Assembly: GCF_050003625.1 (NCBI RefSeq) | Contig: NC_134401.1 | Location: forward strand, 68,676,537 to 68,740,536 | Source of the DNA: Haematobia irritans | Lineage: Eukaryota; Arthropoda; Insecta; Diptera; Muscidae | Length of the DNA: 64,000 nucleotides | Direction of reading: 5' to 3' | Notes under the pieces: generated by a model | What the model saw: the letters and a program-made list of their open reading frames with translations, nothing else | Database searches by the model: none | Told to the model about the DNA's origin: nothing | In this document: positions 21,266 to 32,099 of the stretch, piece by piece | How positions within the stretch are numbered: the stretch's first letter is position 1 | Layout of the letters: each line of letters begins with the position of its first letter | Translations under genes and position numbers: made by a program

Positions 21266-22206
21266 TTTTTGTCCATTATTGTCTTGGTCCCGTTTTTATA
21301 GTTTAGATCACGTTTAAGGATTTTTTTAAGCTCCTTAGCAACAATACATCCTCTATAGCTCGCCGGATGTTGTTCACCGCAATTGCAGCATTTCGTTTCA
21401 AAATTTGCTCTATTATATATATTTTATATTATCTGAAGGATGAAAGCTTAGGATAAATATATTGAGTGGATTCTGTGTATAGTGATGAATTTTATTAAAA
21501 GCATTCAAAAAAGCATTCAGATCCAAAATAATTTCGATGGTGCTGCAAGAGTGATGTACGTTCTTCGCTACTACACGTATAGGGCGATCATGTTTGCTTT
21601 CATATGAATGCCACTGTATGTTGGCCTCATTAAGAGCTTTGGTTACTTCTCTGTAATCATTGGCTTCGAAAGTTAATTTTTTTGAGTCTTGGTTCTATTA
21701 TGATGTTACGAAGAGCGGCGTAATTTCCACTACAATAGGTAGTCGGCGAACAGGCGTTGGTTGAGCCCTGCCCTTCGTGACTTCAGTATTTTCAGCAACT
21801 CGTCATGGTTTATCGGGGGTGTTGACGGCTCCTCTTGGATCTTTGTAGACTTATTTTTGCCTTTTTTCTATTTTTAACCAGGATCCACTCGGTTTCCTTT
21901 GTCAATTCCTCTTCGTCTTTTGCATAAATTATCTGCCGGGTATTCCCCGATACACTACTATCATTATTATTATTTGTTTTTTGAATTTGTGCGAACCGTT
22001 ATCGCAATGCTGCATTTTCTTCATGCATTTGGATGTGAATATTCTCCAGCGCTTTTATTCTTTCCAGGAGGTCAATACGGATTTGCTCCAATTTTTGGAG
22101 CCTTTTCATAGTTTTGAAGCTATGAAAAGGCTTAGGCTATTTCATGCTTTAACGGCTGATGGAGTTCCTTCCATTTTTAAAAATAACCCACACTTAGTAT
22201 AATGTT
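21266..22206 (-). pseudogene. jockey gag remnant, unit 2
   Basis: Copy of the gag at 16560-17500 with the same blocks and stops. Visible differences are a T to G in the AATACTGATTT/AATACGGATTT stretch, an A to G and an added T near 21257-21270, and a C to T near 21619. Here no jockey ORF2 follows on the left, because the unit starts inside the jockey. Confidence 0.8.
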
Positions 22207-22335
22207 ATATTATTATATTATAAGATGAATATCACGAGCTTCTGTCCCTTATCTGGGTTACTAGAACAATCGTTTCAGCTTTTGCTGAATTGATGCTTCA
22301 GATTCAGTTTGTTTATCGTTTTTGTTTATAGTTTT

Positions 22336-22766
22336 ATACAGTAAATATTGGGTATGAATTCACTTGTATATTTGTTTGTGTTGTTATTGTCGAGTGTAGG
22401 CCCACATCTGAACTCGAGTGACTGATTTTCTTACGGATTAAAAAAGAAATATTTGATAGCCGATACGGCTTTAAATACATCTCTGCACTTTGGATGCAAC
22501 AGCTAAAGTATGTGCAAAACAGCTTATGCTTCGCCATTGTCCTAGACGTACTGCAGCCACTATATTAAATGCATTATCACTCACCATCGTAAGTTGCTTT
22601 ACTTTATTCGATATTTCGAATTCCTCCATTATTTTCTTTAAAAAATTGCGTAGATTTTCCGCAGTATGGGTTTTCCCGAATTCTTCGCAAGTCAGTAATT
22701 AGGTTTTTAGTTTAGAACTTCGCAACGCGTGTTGTCCTTTAGCCAAAGACAATAAACTCTGGGAAG
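22336..22766 (-). pseudogene. hAT transposase fragment, unit 2
   Basis: Copy of 17630-18060, with the same catalytic DNAFNIVAAV and CFAHTL blocks and the same stops. Confidence 0.82.
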
Positions 22767-23294
22767 ATAGGAAATTGGCTTGGGTCATACCAAATGTTGC
22801 ATTTACCATGTTAGTTCCATACATGTTTGTAATTTTTTTATTTGGTTTTCGTTTTTATTTTTTAAATGAAACACTTAATTTTCTTAATGAAACGACGTTA
22901 AATTTTAGGCAACAACAAAAAAACTGAATTTTCCCCTTCATGGAAATTTATTTCATGCACTTAATTTCTTTTTATTTGCATTTTAATGCTATGTCAATAC
23001 TTGTCGTATACGCGTTTGGTTCGAGTATGAAACGAACACGGTAAATGGTTTGATCTCCTCAGTAGCCAATTTCCTATCTTCCTAGAGTTTATTGTCATCG
23101 CCTTTAGCTACCATTTCCAAATCAAGATTATGAATTTGCTCAACTTTACGAATTAGAGGTGGGGTCTGTAAATAAAATTTGTCATAGTTGGCTGCTAACC
23201 CATATGAACCCATATATTACTATTTCTATTCGAAACCATATTTTTTATTTCACACTTGTTACTTTACACTTTAACTTTACTTTGAGCAAATATA

Positions 23295-24733
23295 CCCAAT
23301 AAACACAGGATGAGCGTTTTTCAAATGCAACAACTTTTCAGTTTGAGGGTAAATATAATTTTCAACATAAATTCAACTTGACTTGAAATAGCTCATCTTC
23401 AACACATCTTCAAATTGTTTGCGAATTACTTCCAATTTACCAAAATGTTGACGAAATCTTTGAAAAGGTGTTGAAGATAATATGAGAAAACTTTGACAAA
23501 ACACTACCCTAAAATGCAACGAAAAAACCATGTGGTTTTCAATACTTATTTGTGCAACGAAGTTCGTGGTCAATTGCACGAAATAAAAAAATGGAAAATT
23601 TTAGACAAATAAAATAGTTTATAAAAATAGGTAAGTGAAAATAATAAATGAAATAAAACTGTAAGGAAGTCACTAAATGTATATCTCTCTGCAGAAAACT
23701 AAAATTATGGATTCTACGTTTTTTAAAACATTAAAAAGTTGACCGATGAAAAAATGGTGACAATTAACTGGAACTGCTTCAAATAGTTTATAATAATTGG
23801 TACGTCAATATGAAAAATTAAATCATCACTTTAGAGAAGTCACTAAATTTAAATCTCTTTGCAGAAAACTAAAATCTTTGGATGCTACTTTCTTGCAAAC
23901 AAGAAGCTGGCCAATGAAAAATGAGTGGCTTATCGACAAGAAAAAGTTTCCAGAAACATTACAAGTGCAACCAATTAAAATTGTTAAAAACCATAAATTG
24001 TTGAAATCAACAACTTCTGGATGAAAATGTGCATCACATCGTCAGTTTAATTCATTATCAGTTTAAAGTGGATATTTTGTGAATTCCTTCTGCTGGAAAC
24101 CAATTCTAACACGCGGTCCAGTACGTTCCTAATTTCAAATTGCCCGCATGTTAATAAATTTTAATGCTGTTTTATGACACCAAAAGGAAGGAAATCGAAT
24201 TATCAATGCAAAAGTGTTTACTAATAATGTTTAAGATATTTAAAGTTTTGTTGTTGTTGTGTTTTTTTTTTTTTTTGTTCTTATTTGTTGATATGTTTAA
24301 TAAGATTATTATTTATCAATTGGTATTGTAGTGTATTATGTAGTGTAGTGTATTATTATATATTTTATTTTGATAAAAATGAATAAATTATACAAAATTC
24401 ATAGAATTTTGGCTTTGACTTTCAATTTGAAGTGGGGATATCATTCATACAAATTTATGTTGAAAAGTATTTGCAACGATGTTAATTTTGAATTTGACTC
24501 GCATCGAAAATTGTTTGACAAATTATTGAGTAGCGATGCATTTCAATTTGAGGATAACACTTGAGATATTATTGCTAATGTGTTGAATTTCACTGTTGAG
24601 GGTAATGTCTGTTTTTTGTTGAGAACGCGATTTTCTCAACAATTTCTCAACTTGAATATTACCGTAATCCTTTGAAAAAATGTTTGAAAAATTGTTGAAA
24701 TTTAGCATTTTTCAAACGTTTGTGTTTATTGGG
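23295..24733. mobile_element. TIR element with CCCAATAAACACA ends, unit 2
   Basis: This is the longer (1439-bp) form. The 243 bp at 23673-23915 include CTCTCTGCAG and CTCTTTGCAG, each before AAAACTAAAAT, and GTAAGTG occurs at about 23630, so splice-like signals are present. A 75-codon frame (23797-24024) is not recognised. TA flanks both ends. Confidence 0.8.
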
Positions 24734-24750
24734 TAGAGACATTAAATATA

Positions 24751-25354
24751 GAGACATTCTTTGATAATTCACAATGATTTTGTTTATTTGCAATGCGCAG
24801 TCATTCCACTAAATTGCGCAGTCAAGTGACTGAATTTCTTTTTGCAAAACAAGAATAACCTATAAATCAGTCAATTTGCATTACAAAAAAGGTGTAGATT
24901 TATTGAATTTTATATGTTTTTTCAATATTTAGTGCTTCATCAAAAGAACAAAGGAAAGAAAACAAATTAAAGCCAAATTAAAAAATCACTCAATTGCAGA
25001 CGTAAAAGAGCCCTCTACGGTGTGCAGACAAACTACAGCGCTGTGAATTCACTTGAGATGTCTATACCTTCCTTGGTCTATGATCATATCATATCATATG
25101 ATCGTCTGCAATTGAGTGATTTTTAAATTTGGCTTTAATTTGTTTTCTTTCGTTTGTTCTTTTGCTGAAACACCAAATATTGGAAAACATGTAAAATTCT
25201 ATACATCCACACCTTTTTTGTAATGCAAGTTGGCTGATTTGTACGGTAATTCTCGTTTTCCAAAAAGAAATTGAGTCACTTGACTGCGCAATTGAGTGGA
25301 ATGACTGCGCTCTGCAAATAAACAAAACCATGGTGAATTATCAAGGTATGTCTC
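24751..25354. mobile_element. Foldback element, unit 2
   Basis: Copy of 19802-20405, with 252-bp arms 24751-25002 and 25103-25354. Confidence 0.88.
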
Positions 25355-27690
25355 TATTTTAATTGGTCTATGATATGATTACAAAACAGCAGGAATATAT
25401 AAAAAAACAAAAAGAAATATTAAACATTAGCAAAGAGCATAAAATTAGGCTCCGTGGGGATAAAATGATAGTTAAGGATAGCTGGTTTAAGTGGGAAACG
25501 TTCTTGTCAGCGGCGGTAGTGACAGAATAAATGAATTGGTAAAATCTGAAGACCAACCCAGATCCAAAAAAAGTAGTAAAGTCCAAAAAATCCGGAGCAG
25601 ATGCCAGCACGATGATGGATACTATGATTTCAATATTATGTTGTAATTTAAATGGATAGCAAAATAAATACCTTTACCCTCCCTTTTGTGATTATGTAAG
25701 AAGTTTTGATATTTTCATATTATTGGAAACTCATCTAGAAGATCAAAAAAAGGAAGACCAAGGGCGTTTTTAAGCGGATTTCACCTAATCTCTATACCAG
25801 CAACACGGAATTGTCGTTTTGGGAGAGCTAGTGGAGGATAAGTACATTGAATCTGCAAAAAATTAGAAGATATTGATATAGAATATGAAGTGAAGCAAGG
25901 TTCTGAGGGTAAAATTTTAAATATAAATACCAAAACATATTGTTTCACATTAATACCAACATACTTGTGTGAATTGAAACAAAATATCGTTGAAATTTAT
26001 AAGGAAACTTTTGTCGCTGGATGTTATATTAGAAAATCAAAAGATAAGATAGAATAATATAATAAAGGGAAACAATTTTTGGAATTTTGCAACGATTTTA
26101 ATTTGCTTATCTTAAACAAAAATACTCGTGGTGAAGACGAAGGTAATGTAACGTATGCCAACTCTATAGGGCAATCAGTAAATGACTTATGCTCCGTATC
26201 TCAGGATTTGCTAGGAATTGTCAGAAAGTTTACGATTGGAGATGCTAGCTGGTCAGAGCATTTTCCAATCGTTTTAAAAATTAACTGCCACACATCTTTA
26301 GAAATTTGAAAAAGGATGGAATTACTCCCAAAGTTAATCTGGAAGAATGAAGAAAAATAGCTACCAAAGAAATCTCAATGATTCATATATTACAATTAAA
26401 CCAATCATTTCAACAAAAAATAGATGGTATTACGCAACCTGTAAGGAAGTGCGATTAAAGAGTTTCAACTTTTTGTTAAATATCGGAAATCGAACACTTT
26501 GTAAGACAAAAACGTATACCTAAAGGTACAATATAACTACTGGTATATTTGTAACATTAGCAAAACCAATTATTATTCGAATATCGCAACAAAATTTAAT
26601 GACATAAAAATCGCTAAAGAATGGTGGAAGATGGCCCGGGAAATCATCAAAGCAAAATCGGGCCGAACATTACTCCATTGTCATTCAAACAATTCTACGA
26701 ACGACTGTTAAATCCACCACAAGTTATGAACAGGATATACTACGCAATGTTATACTAGGATTCAATTCTCGATTTCCTATGACTTTAATAGAGCTAAAAC
26801 AAATGCTTCAGAGCGTCAAATTAAATAAGGCTACGAGTTAAGACAGAATACTATATGCATTTTTCATAAACGCAACCGAGCAATTTCATCTCCAACTTTT
26901 AAGAACCAACTGAAATATACAATAATTGCACCATTGATGATACGTTCGAAAGGACAATTATCTATCCAATTCATAAAAAGGGCGATTTAGATGACCCATA
27001 AAATTATAGAGGCATATCATTCATGAATTGTGCAGCCAAAATATTTGTGGGATTTTTGAATAATGGAATTTATAACTGGGTAGAACATTACAATATACTA
27101 ACAGAATATCAAGCAGGATTTCGGAGGTATTACTCTAGTTCACCAATGTGGTATCACAATCGACTGAATAGTCTAAGTGAGCCTAATACATCGGGCTGCC
27201 ACCTAACCTAACCTAAGGCTGCCTTTGATAATATATCACGACAAACTTTAATCTACAAGTTACGCCAAATAGGGCTATCGACTAAAATGGTAGGTTAATA
27301 GAAAAGATACACGAGAACACAGAACAGTTTCAGCCGTTTGGACGGACCAACGGATGTCAGAGTACTTCGTAACAAATAGGGGAGTAAAGCAGGGGTGCCT
27401 ATTATCACTCATACTATTTGCCCTCTATGTAAACGATTTACATGAAGGCGGCTTAAATATAGGCGATCTAAACATTCGGTTGTTATTATATGCCTATCAT
27501 ATAGTTATACTAACAGATGATATAAAAAAGATGCTGAACATGATACCCAAACTCGAAGATTATTATAAAATATTGAATCTGGATGTTAATCTTGAAAAAT
27601 CTGAAATGGTTTTTCGAAATGAAGGAAGATTGAGCAGACTTTTAATGGAAGCTTCTTAGAGTGTAAATATAACCATAGCGATATGCGATA
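25355..27690 (+). pseudogene. LINE C, non-LTR retrotransposon (endonuclease-RT), broken
   Basis: Endonuclease blocks occur at 25600-26310: ILCCNLNG, then SFDIFILLETHLEDQ, later FCNDFNLLILNKNTRGE and ASWSEHFPIVLKI. RT blocks occur at 27000-27660: MNCAAKIFVGFLN, EYQAGFRRYYSS, then AAFDNISRQTLIYKL, VKQGCLLSLILFALYVNDL and LLLYAYHIVIL. The catalytic YADD has become YAYH, so this RT is dead even apart from stops. A 72-bp tail of another retroelement interrupts it at 27142-27213. I could not assign the clade; it is not jockey or LINE A. Confidence 0.75.
27142..27213 (+). mobile_element. Tail-only LINE A/SINE insertion in LINE C
   Basis: GTGGTATCACAATCGACTGA and the rest, ending in CCACCTAACCTAACCTAA, match the 3' end of the SINE (29573-29650) and LINE A (51142-51221). 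The RT codons on both sides resume (AGFRRYYSS before, AAFDNIS after). It is an extremely 5'-truncated retrotransposition product. Confidence 0.85.
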
Positions 27691-28223
27691 GGAGAAAACT
27701 TGTTTTACGTGCATTTCTTGTGGGAAGTCCAAAATCCGCGAGGGAATTCTGTGACGGTTAGCGGCGTGTGTAGCGTTGCCAACCTAAAGAGGACAAAATT
27801 TTCAATATCGTAGAAAAATGGATTGAAAATTTGTTGTTCTACATAGTATTTGTGTTAAAAATTGAATTAAACCAGAAAGGACTACTATGATTTAGCGGTT
27901 GAATACAAAATCAGAAAGCCGTTTCTTGATTTGTTTAAATTTGGAAGAATGAATTTTTTGGAAAGTTTGACTTTTCTATTTCGACTTTTTCTATATTTTG
28001 GCTAACATTAAATTCGATTATTCGAATTTCGATATTACAAAAATATAACTTTGAGTTGGAAGTATCTTGAGCCCACAAGAGACATGAATTTGTTTCTTAT
28101 TGGTCTACGTTTTGGTATAGCCCCGACGAAGACCGATCTCATGGCTCACATCTTTATCGGATATGCGGTAGTGTTACTTTTAGAGGACCAAAATAAACTA
28201 AATTTCGACCATCGGGCCAAATT
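27691..28223. other. Non-coding AT-rich stretch
   Basis: No gene is supported. A 60-codon frame at 28051-28233 has no recognisable content. Confidence 0.5.
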
Positions 28224-28890
28224 TAAAAATTAAAAATATTTTGGGACCAATTTTGGTCCGAACGGAGCAGAATGGCAACATCAAAAAAATCCACAAAATA
28301 ATTTTGAATGACCGTAAAATGAAGTTGATCGAGATAGCAGAGGCCTTAAAGATATCAAAGGAACGTGTTGGTAATATCATTCATCATTATTTGGATATGC
28401 GGAAGCTCTGTGCAAAATGGGTGCCGCGCGAGCTCACATTTGACCAAAAACAATAACGTGTTGATGATTCTGAGCGGTGTTTGCAGCTGTTAACTCGTAA
28501 CACACCCGAGTTTTTCCGTCGATATGTGACAATGGATGAAACATGGCTCCATCACTACACTCCTGAGTCCAATCGATAGTCGGTTGAGTGGACAGCGACC
28601 GGTGAACCGTCTCCGAAGCGTGGAAAGACTCAAAAGTCCGCTGGCAAAGTAATGACCTCTGTTTTTTGGGATGCGCATGGAATAATTTTTATCGATTATC
28701 TTGAGAAGGGAAAAACCATCAACAGTGACTATTATATGGCATTATTGGAGCGTTTGAAGGTCGAAATCGCGGCAAAACGGCCCCATATGAAGAAGAAAAA
28801 AGTGTTGTTCCACCAAGACAACGCACCGTGCCACAAGTCATTGAGAACGATGGCAAAAATTCATGAATTGGGATGTCACGGATGTAAACA
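28224..28890 (+). pseudogene. mariner transposase (DD34D type), truncated
   Basis: Read in one main frame with stops at about 28454 and 28577. It begins within the helix-turn-helix part (KLIEIAEALKISKERVGNII), passes the WVPREL linker, and has the catalytic blocks TMDETWLHHYTPES and LFHQDNAPCHKS, giving the first two Asp. After MAKIHELG the match ends, so the third Asp is lost. Sequence type is close to irritans/Himar-like mariners. No terminal repeats were found. Confidence 0.88.
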
Positions 28891-29023
28891 CTAAACAGTG
28901 CCAGTTTAAGGTAATGGTGGATTTTATGTCGAAGCATCCTGATTTGGCAAAAGGTTTTTGAAGTCACCCGATGCAAAGACCAAATCCCATAATCTGTGGA
29001 AAGGATTAGAAGGCGATCTTAAC

Positions 29024-29143
29024 ATGATGGTTCCACCTGTACGTGATGTGGCAGGTTCGAAAAAAGTATGTTGTTTACAAAATATGATGGTTCCACCTGT
29101 ACGTGATGTGTCGGGTTCCAAAAAAGTATGTTGTTTACAAAAT
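29024..29143 (+). repeat. 60-bp tandem duplication, in frame
   Basis: Units 29024-29083 and 29084-29143 each start ATGATGGTTCCACCTG and differ at a few bases. In the + frame they read as a 20-residue repeat (MMVPPVRDVAGSKKVCCLQN and its S variant). No protein family is recognised. Confidence 0.8.
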
Positions 29144-29209
29144 ATTTTTATATTTATATTTTATCAATGAAAATGAAAAGAATTATTTTTAGAGCAACCG
29201 CCGTTCTCA

Positions 29210-29968
29210 GTATGAGAGAAGCTGAACCAACCAGCTTATCTACGGCAGACCAAAATTTATTGGAGAACGAGCTACCTGTGTGTACTTGTGTATTATAAGG
29301 AGCCACCGTGGTGCAATGGTTAGCATGCCCGCCTTGCATACACAAGGTCGTGGGTTCGATTCCTGCTACGACCGAACACCAAAAAGTTTTTCAGCGGTGG
29401 ATTATCCCACCTCAGTAATGCTGGTGACATTTCTGAGGGTTACAAAGCTTCTCTAAGTGGTTTCACTGCAATGTGTAACGCCGTTCGGACTCGGCTATAA
29501 AAAGGAGGTCCCTTGTCATTGAGCTTAACATGGAATCGGGCAGCACTCAGTGATAAGAGAGAAGTTCACCACTGTGGTATCACAATGGACTGAATAGTCT
29601 AAGTGAGCCTGATACATCGGGCTGCCACATAACCTAACCTAAACTAACCTGTGTGTACGGTTGACGATGAACGAGCTGAACAACCACAGAGCTCAAAAAC
29701 TTCTAAGCGGCAATTGTTAAATCGACAGGTGAATAACCAAATGGAGTACCAGGAAAAAATGGTTAAAGCTATGCCAGACATGAATGTCAATTTAAAATCC
29801 TTAGTGAGGCTCAGTCGAAGAAAGCTCGAACTAGAGGAAAAAAGATTCAAACTGGAGGAAAAGAAATTCCAACATAAAATGAAAGTAGATTTAGAAGATC
29901 AAAGAATTAAACAATTGTATTTACTAATTTTTTATCTTATATCAATTTTTGACAGTGCTGCCAAATGA
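29210..29968 (+). pseudogene. Coiled-coil ORF interrupted by a SINE
   Basis: A frame from ATG at about 29212 (MREAEPTSLSTADQNLLENE) is interrupted at 29283 and resumes at 29659 (VDDERAEQPQSSKTSKRQ), ending at 29968. The SINE between is flanked by a duplication. The C-terminal 60 residues are a strongly charged helix (RRKLELEEKRFKLEEKKFQH). Such tails occur on Myb/SANT-like accessory proteins of PIF/Harbinger elements; that link is only an inference and the domain itself is not in view. Function unknown. Confidence 0.5.
29284..29650 (+). mobile_element. tRNA-headed SINE with a LINE A tail
   Basis: The head has an A box TGGTGCAATGG (29309-29319) and a B box GGTTCGATTCC (29353-29363), the internal RNA polymerase III promoter of tRNA genes. 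A body follows, and the 3' end (29573-29650) GTGGTATCACAATGGACTGA...CTAACCTAA is the same as the 3' end of LINE A at 51142-51221. CTGTGTGTAC occurs on both sides (29274-29283 and about 29649-29658), a likely target duplication. The first 20 bp before the tRNA-like part are unexplained. Confidence 0.88.
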
Positions 29969-30141
29969 CACTTTTTTTAATAATTCGTAAGTGGTGATAT
30001 TTTACGTTATAACCTGGCTACACTTTTTGGTGAATTCGATAGTATTACATAATACGAAAGAAAATTCTAATCGAAACAATTCTCGAATAAAATTAATTAT
30101 CGAAACGAATACATAGTAACCTTCCTGGAGGTTGAGTTTTA

Positions 30142-31098
30142 TCAATAAGATATTTCAACAATTGTATTACTAAAGACTTTTGTGTTTTTCGTTTTATGTA
30201 CATAGTTCATTTTAAGCAAAAAGGTTAACAAAAGCCTTATTTGATAGGTTACGCTAAAGTTAAAACATATTAAAACTATAGAGTAAACAGTAAAATATTT
30301 AAGTGAAAATATTTCAATATTTTTTGTTTTATGGATACGGTTTATGAGATTTCGTAACAGTCTCTTAATATCATAAGGGCTATATGCAAGTTTTTGAAAG
30401 TAATTTTCATTGAGCATAAGGTTAAAGTGGCAGCCCGATTAAATTTCAGGCTCACTTAGACTATTCAGTCCATTGTGATTTCATTGAGCATACTGATGAA
30501 GGAAATGATTAGTTCATCGCCAAGGTTTATTGTGAATCAGTTTTAGACATTTATTTTGGACAATTTGTAAACGGTTGAGATGGGTTTTTGTGGCATTGTA
30601 CCAAATTGGTGATGCAAATGGTAATACAGGTCTTATGGCGCATTTGTATAATAGGTTTTTGTTTTTTAATGTGAGTGATCGCTTGTTTAAAAGCGGCCAT
30701 AGGGGTCGGAATGTATTCATTGCTTTATCGCAAGTATTTTCTGTGTTGTCAAAATGATATGTCGAAAGGATATAAGACCAGTATTGTCAGCATAATATGG
30801 TGGTTTGAAATCGCAGGTGTATAGAGTGTATAGGAGTGGAGACAGAATAGATCCTTGCGGTAGTCCAGCTGGAATATTTTTGTATCTTGAAGTTGCCGAA
30901 TTTATTATTACCGTAAATGATCTGTCGGTGAGAAAATCGGCTACAATGTTGCAAATATATTTTGGTACTATTAGTTTGTACAGCAGTCCATTGTGCCAGA
31001 CGGTGTTAAACGCCTTTTTTATGTCTAAAAGAATAACTCGAGTTGATTTTTTGAGCCGTTTGTTTACTATTATTTTGTATTTAATTCTGCCGACCTGA
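30142..31098 (-). pseudogene. jockey ORF2 fragment (RT to C-terminus)
   Basis: The minus strand shows, with stops, a block ILLDIKKAFNTVWHNGLLYK, then PAGLPQGSILSPLLYTLYTC and YADNTGL (altered FADD). C-terminal blocks follow at 30720-30514 (SLTLKNKNLLYKCAIRPVL, then WYNATKTHLNRLQIVQNKCL) and 30417-30142. A tiny 60-bp insertion at 30419-30478 splits the last part. It is a different jockey copy from 12978-17500. Confidence 0.83.
30419..30478 (-). mobile_element. 60-bp LINE A tail insertion with a 14-bp target duplication
   Basis: On the minus strand this is the LINE A end (TCACAATGGACTGAATAGTC, AGTGAGCCTG, GCTGCCACTTTAACC). TTTCATTGAGCATA occurs on both sides (30405-30418 and 30479-30492). The surrounding jockey codons continue across it. 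It is a complete record of one very short reverse-transcription event. Confidence 0.93.
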
Positions 31099-31449
31099 TG
31101 AACAGTATTATGATCTTTTTAAATTCGAATTGATTTATTTCTTGCAATTTCTTATTTCTATCTTTATTAATTTTCTTTTTAATCGTATGAGTCAAAAATG
31201 TCATACACTGTGTATAAAATAATTTTTGTTGAATATTGTTGCAAATGGGATACGAAAGTGAGTTTGTTTTCCGAGCAATTGGTTTTACAGTACAACTGTA
31301 AAGCTATCGATTTTAAGATCAATTGAGTTGTTTTAGGTGAATTTTTCTGTAGGTAATTTTATGTGTCTTTGCACATAGTTTTTGAAAGGTTCCCAATTCG
31401 TCTTCTGGGTCGAAGGGTAATTGGAGGGACTATATTGTAAGGAGGAACA
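31099..31449. other. Non-coding stretch
   Basis: AT-rich, no gene or recognised repeat beyond jockey-like 5' remnants near 31100. Confidence 0.45.
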
Positions 31450-31790
31450 TTTTATTGCACAAATAATTGGCCGATGGTAAGATTTTACTATCGCGCTAAG
31501 ATTACCTGATCACTACAGCTGTCGGAAATATATACAAATAAAACATATAAAAAGGTTGGTTCAACTCTATAAGCCATATAAAATACACCTATATAAACCT
31601 AAGCCAATCCAAGGATTTTATTGAAGGTCGTAAACCTCTCAACGTACTGACTGAGCAGTTCCTATCTGATATTGATGCCTGGGCACTAGGATACTAAAGA
31701 TGGCAGTAAACTCGTTACATATTCGAGGGAACTAAAATCGTTTGATTGCCTTTGGCTACCTTTTGGCGTTATTCGTAGTTTGTAATATCT
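31450..31790 (+). pseudogene. Old LINE A RNase H relic
   Basis: Short matches to the LINE A RNase H region in the same order as at 50320-50660: AAGATTACCTGATCACT, CTCTCAACG, ACTGAGCAGT, TGCCTGGGCA and GAACTAAAATC. It is much more diverged than the other copies, so it is an older insertion. Confidence 0.6.
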
Positions 31791-31904
31791 CTACTACCTC
31801 TTCTTCGAGAGAACAGTTTTGGAAGTATTTTTAAAGTTGTGCCTTTAGAAGAACTTCCAATTTTTTTGCCGAGTTATTACCAAAAATCAAAAGAAATGCA
31901 TTCT

Positions 31905-32095
31905 ACACTAATAGAAAAAGTTTCGTTATATTAACGAAAAGTGTCATTAAAAGTAAGCCAATGAAAGAAATTTGTTAATACAACCAAAGTTTTCGTTATT
32001 ATAACGAATTTTCTGTTAATCAACGTAACTTTTCATACTATTAACGAATATTTTCATTGTATTCATGAAAATGTTTTAAAAAGTTTAATGTTGTT
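31905..32095. repeat. AT-rich repeat with TTCGTTA/TAACGAA motifs
   Basis: Multiple near-palindromic TTCGTTATATTAACGAA-like units. Probably part of a non-autonomous DNA element; the ends are not defined. Confidence 0.5.
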
Positions 32096-32099
32096 GTAA

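Larger units (their letters stand above)
20730..25677. repeat. Large tandem duplication, unit 2
   Basis: Near-identical to 16024-20728 with an extra 243 bp (23673-23915). The extra DNA contains one member of an imperfect 171-bp tandem pair (AAGTCACTAAAT at 23667 and 23838). Its left end abuts unit 1 with one extra base (A at 20729). Its right end continues naturally into LINE C. It repeats the jockey gag, hAT block, TIR element, foldback and LINE C start. Confidence 0.97.

Noticed and set aside
16024..25677. Long terminal repeats of a large element
   Set aside because: The repeats are adjacent with only one base between them and are internally made of unrelated debris, so they are a tandem duplication and not LTRs.
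29304..29390. Possible true tRNA gene with A and B boxes
   Set aside because: No acceptor stem pairing or anticodon arm is evident, and the sequence continues into a SINE body with a LINE tail. The heads at 38165, 45868 and 35905 are also SINE-like.
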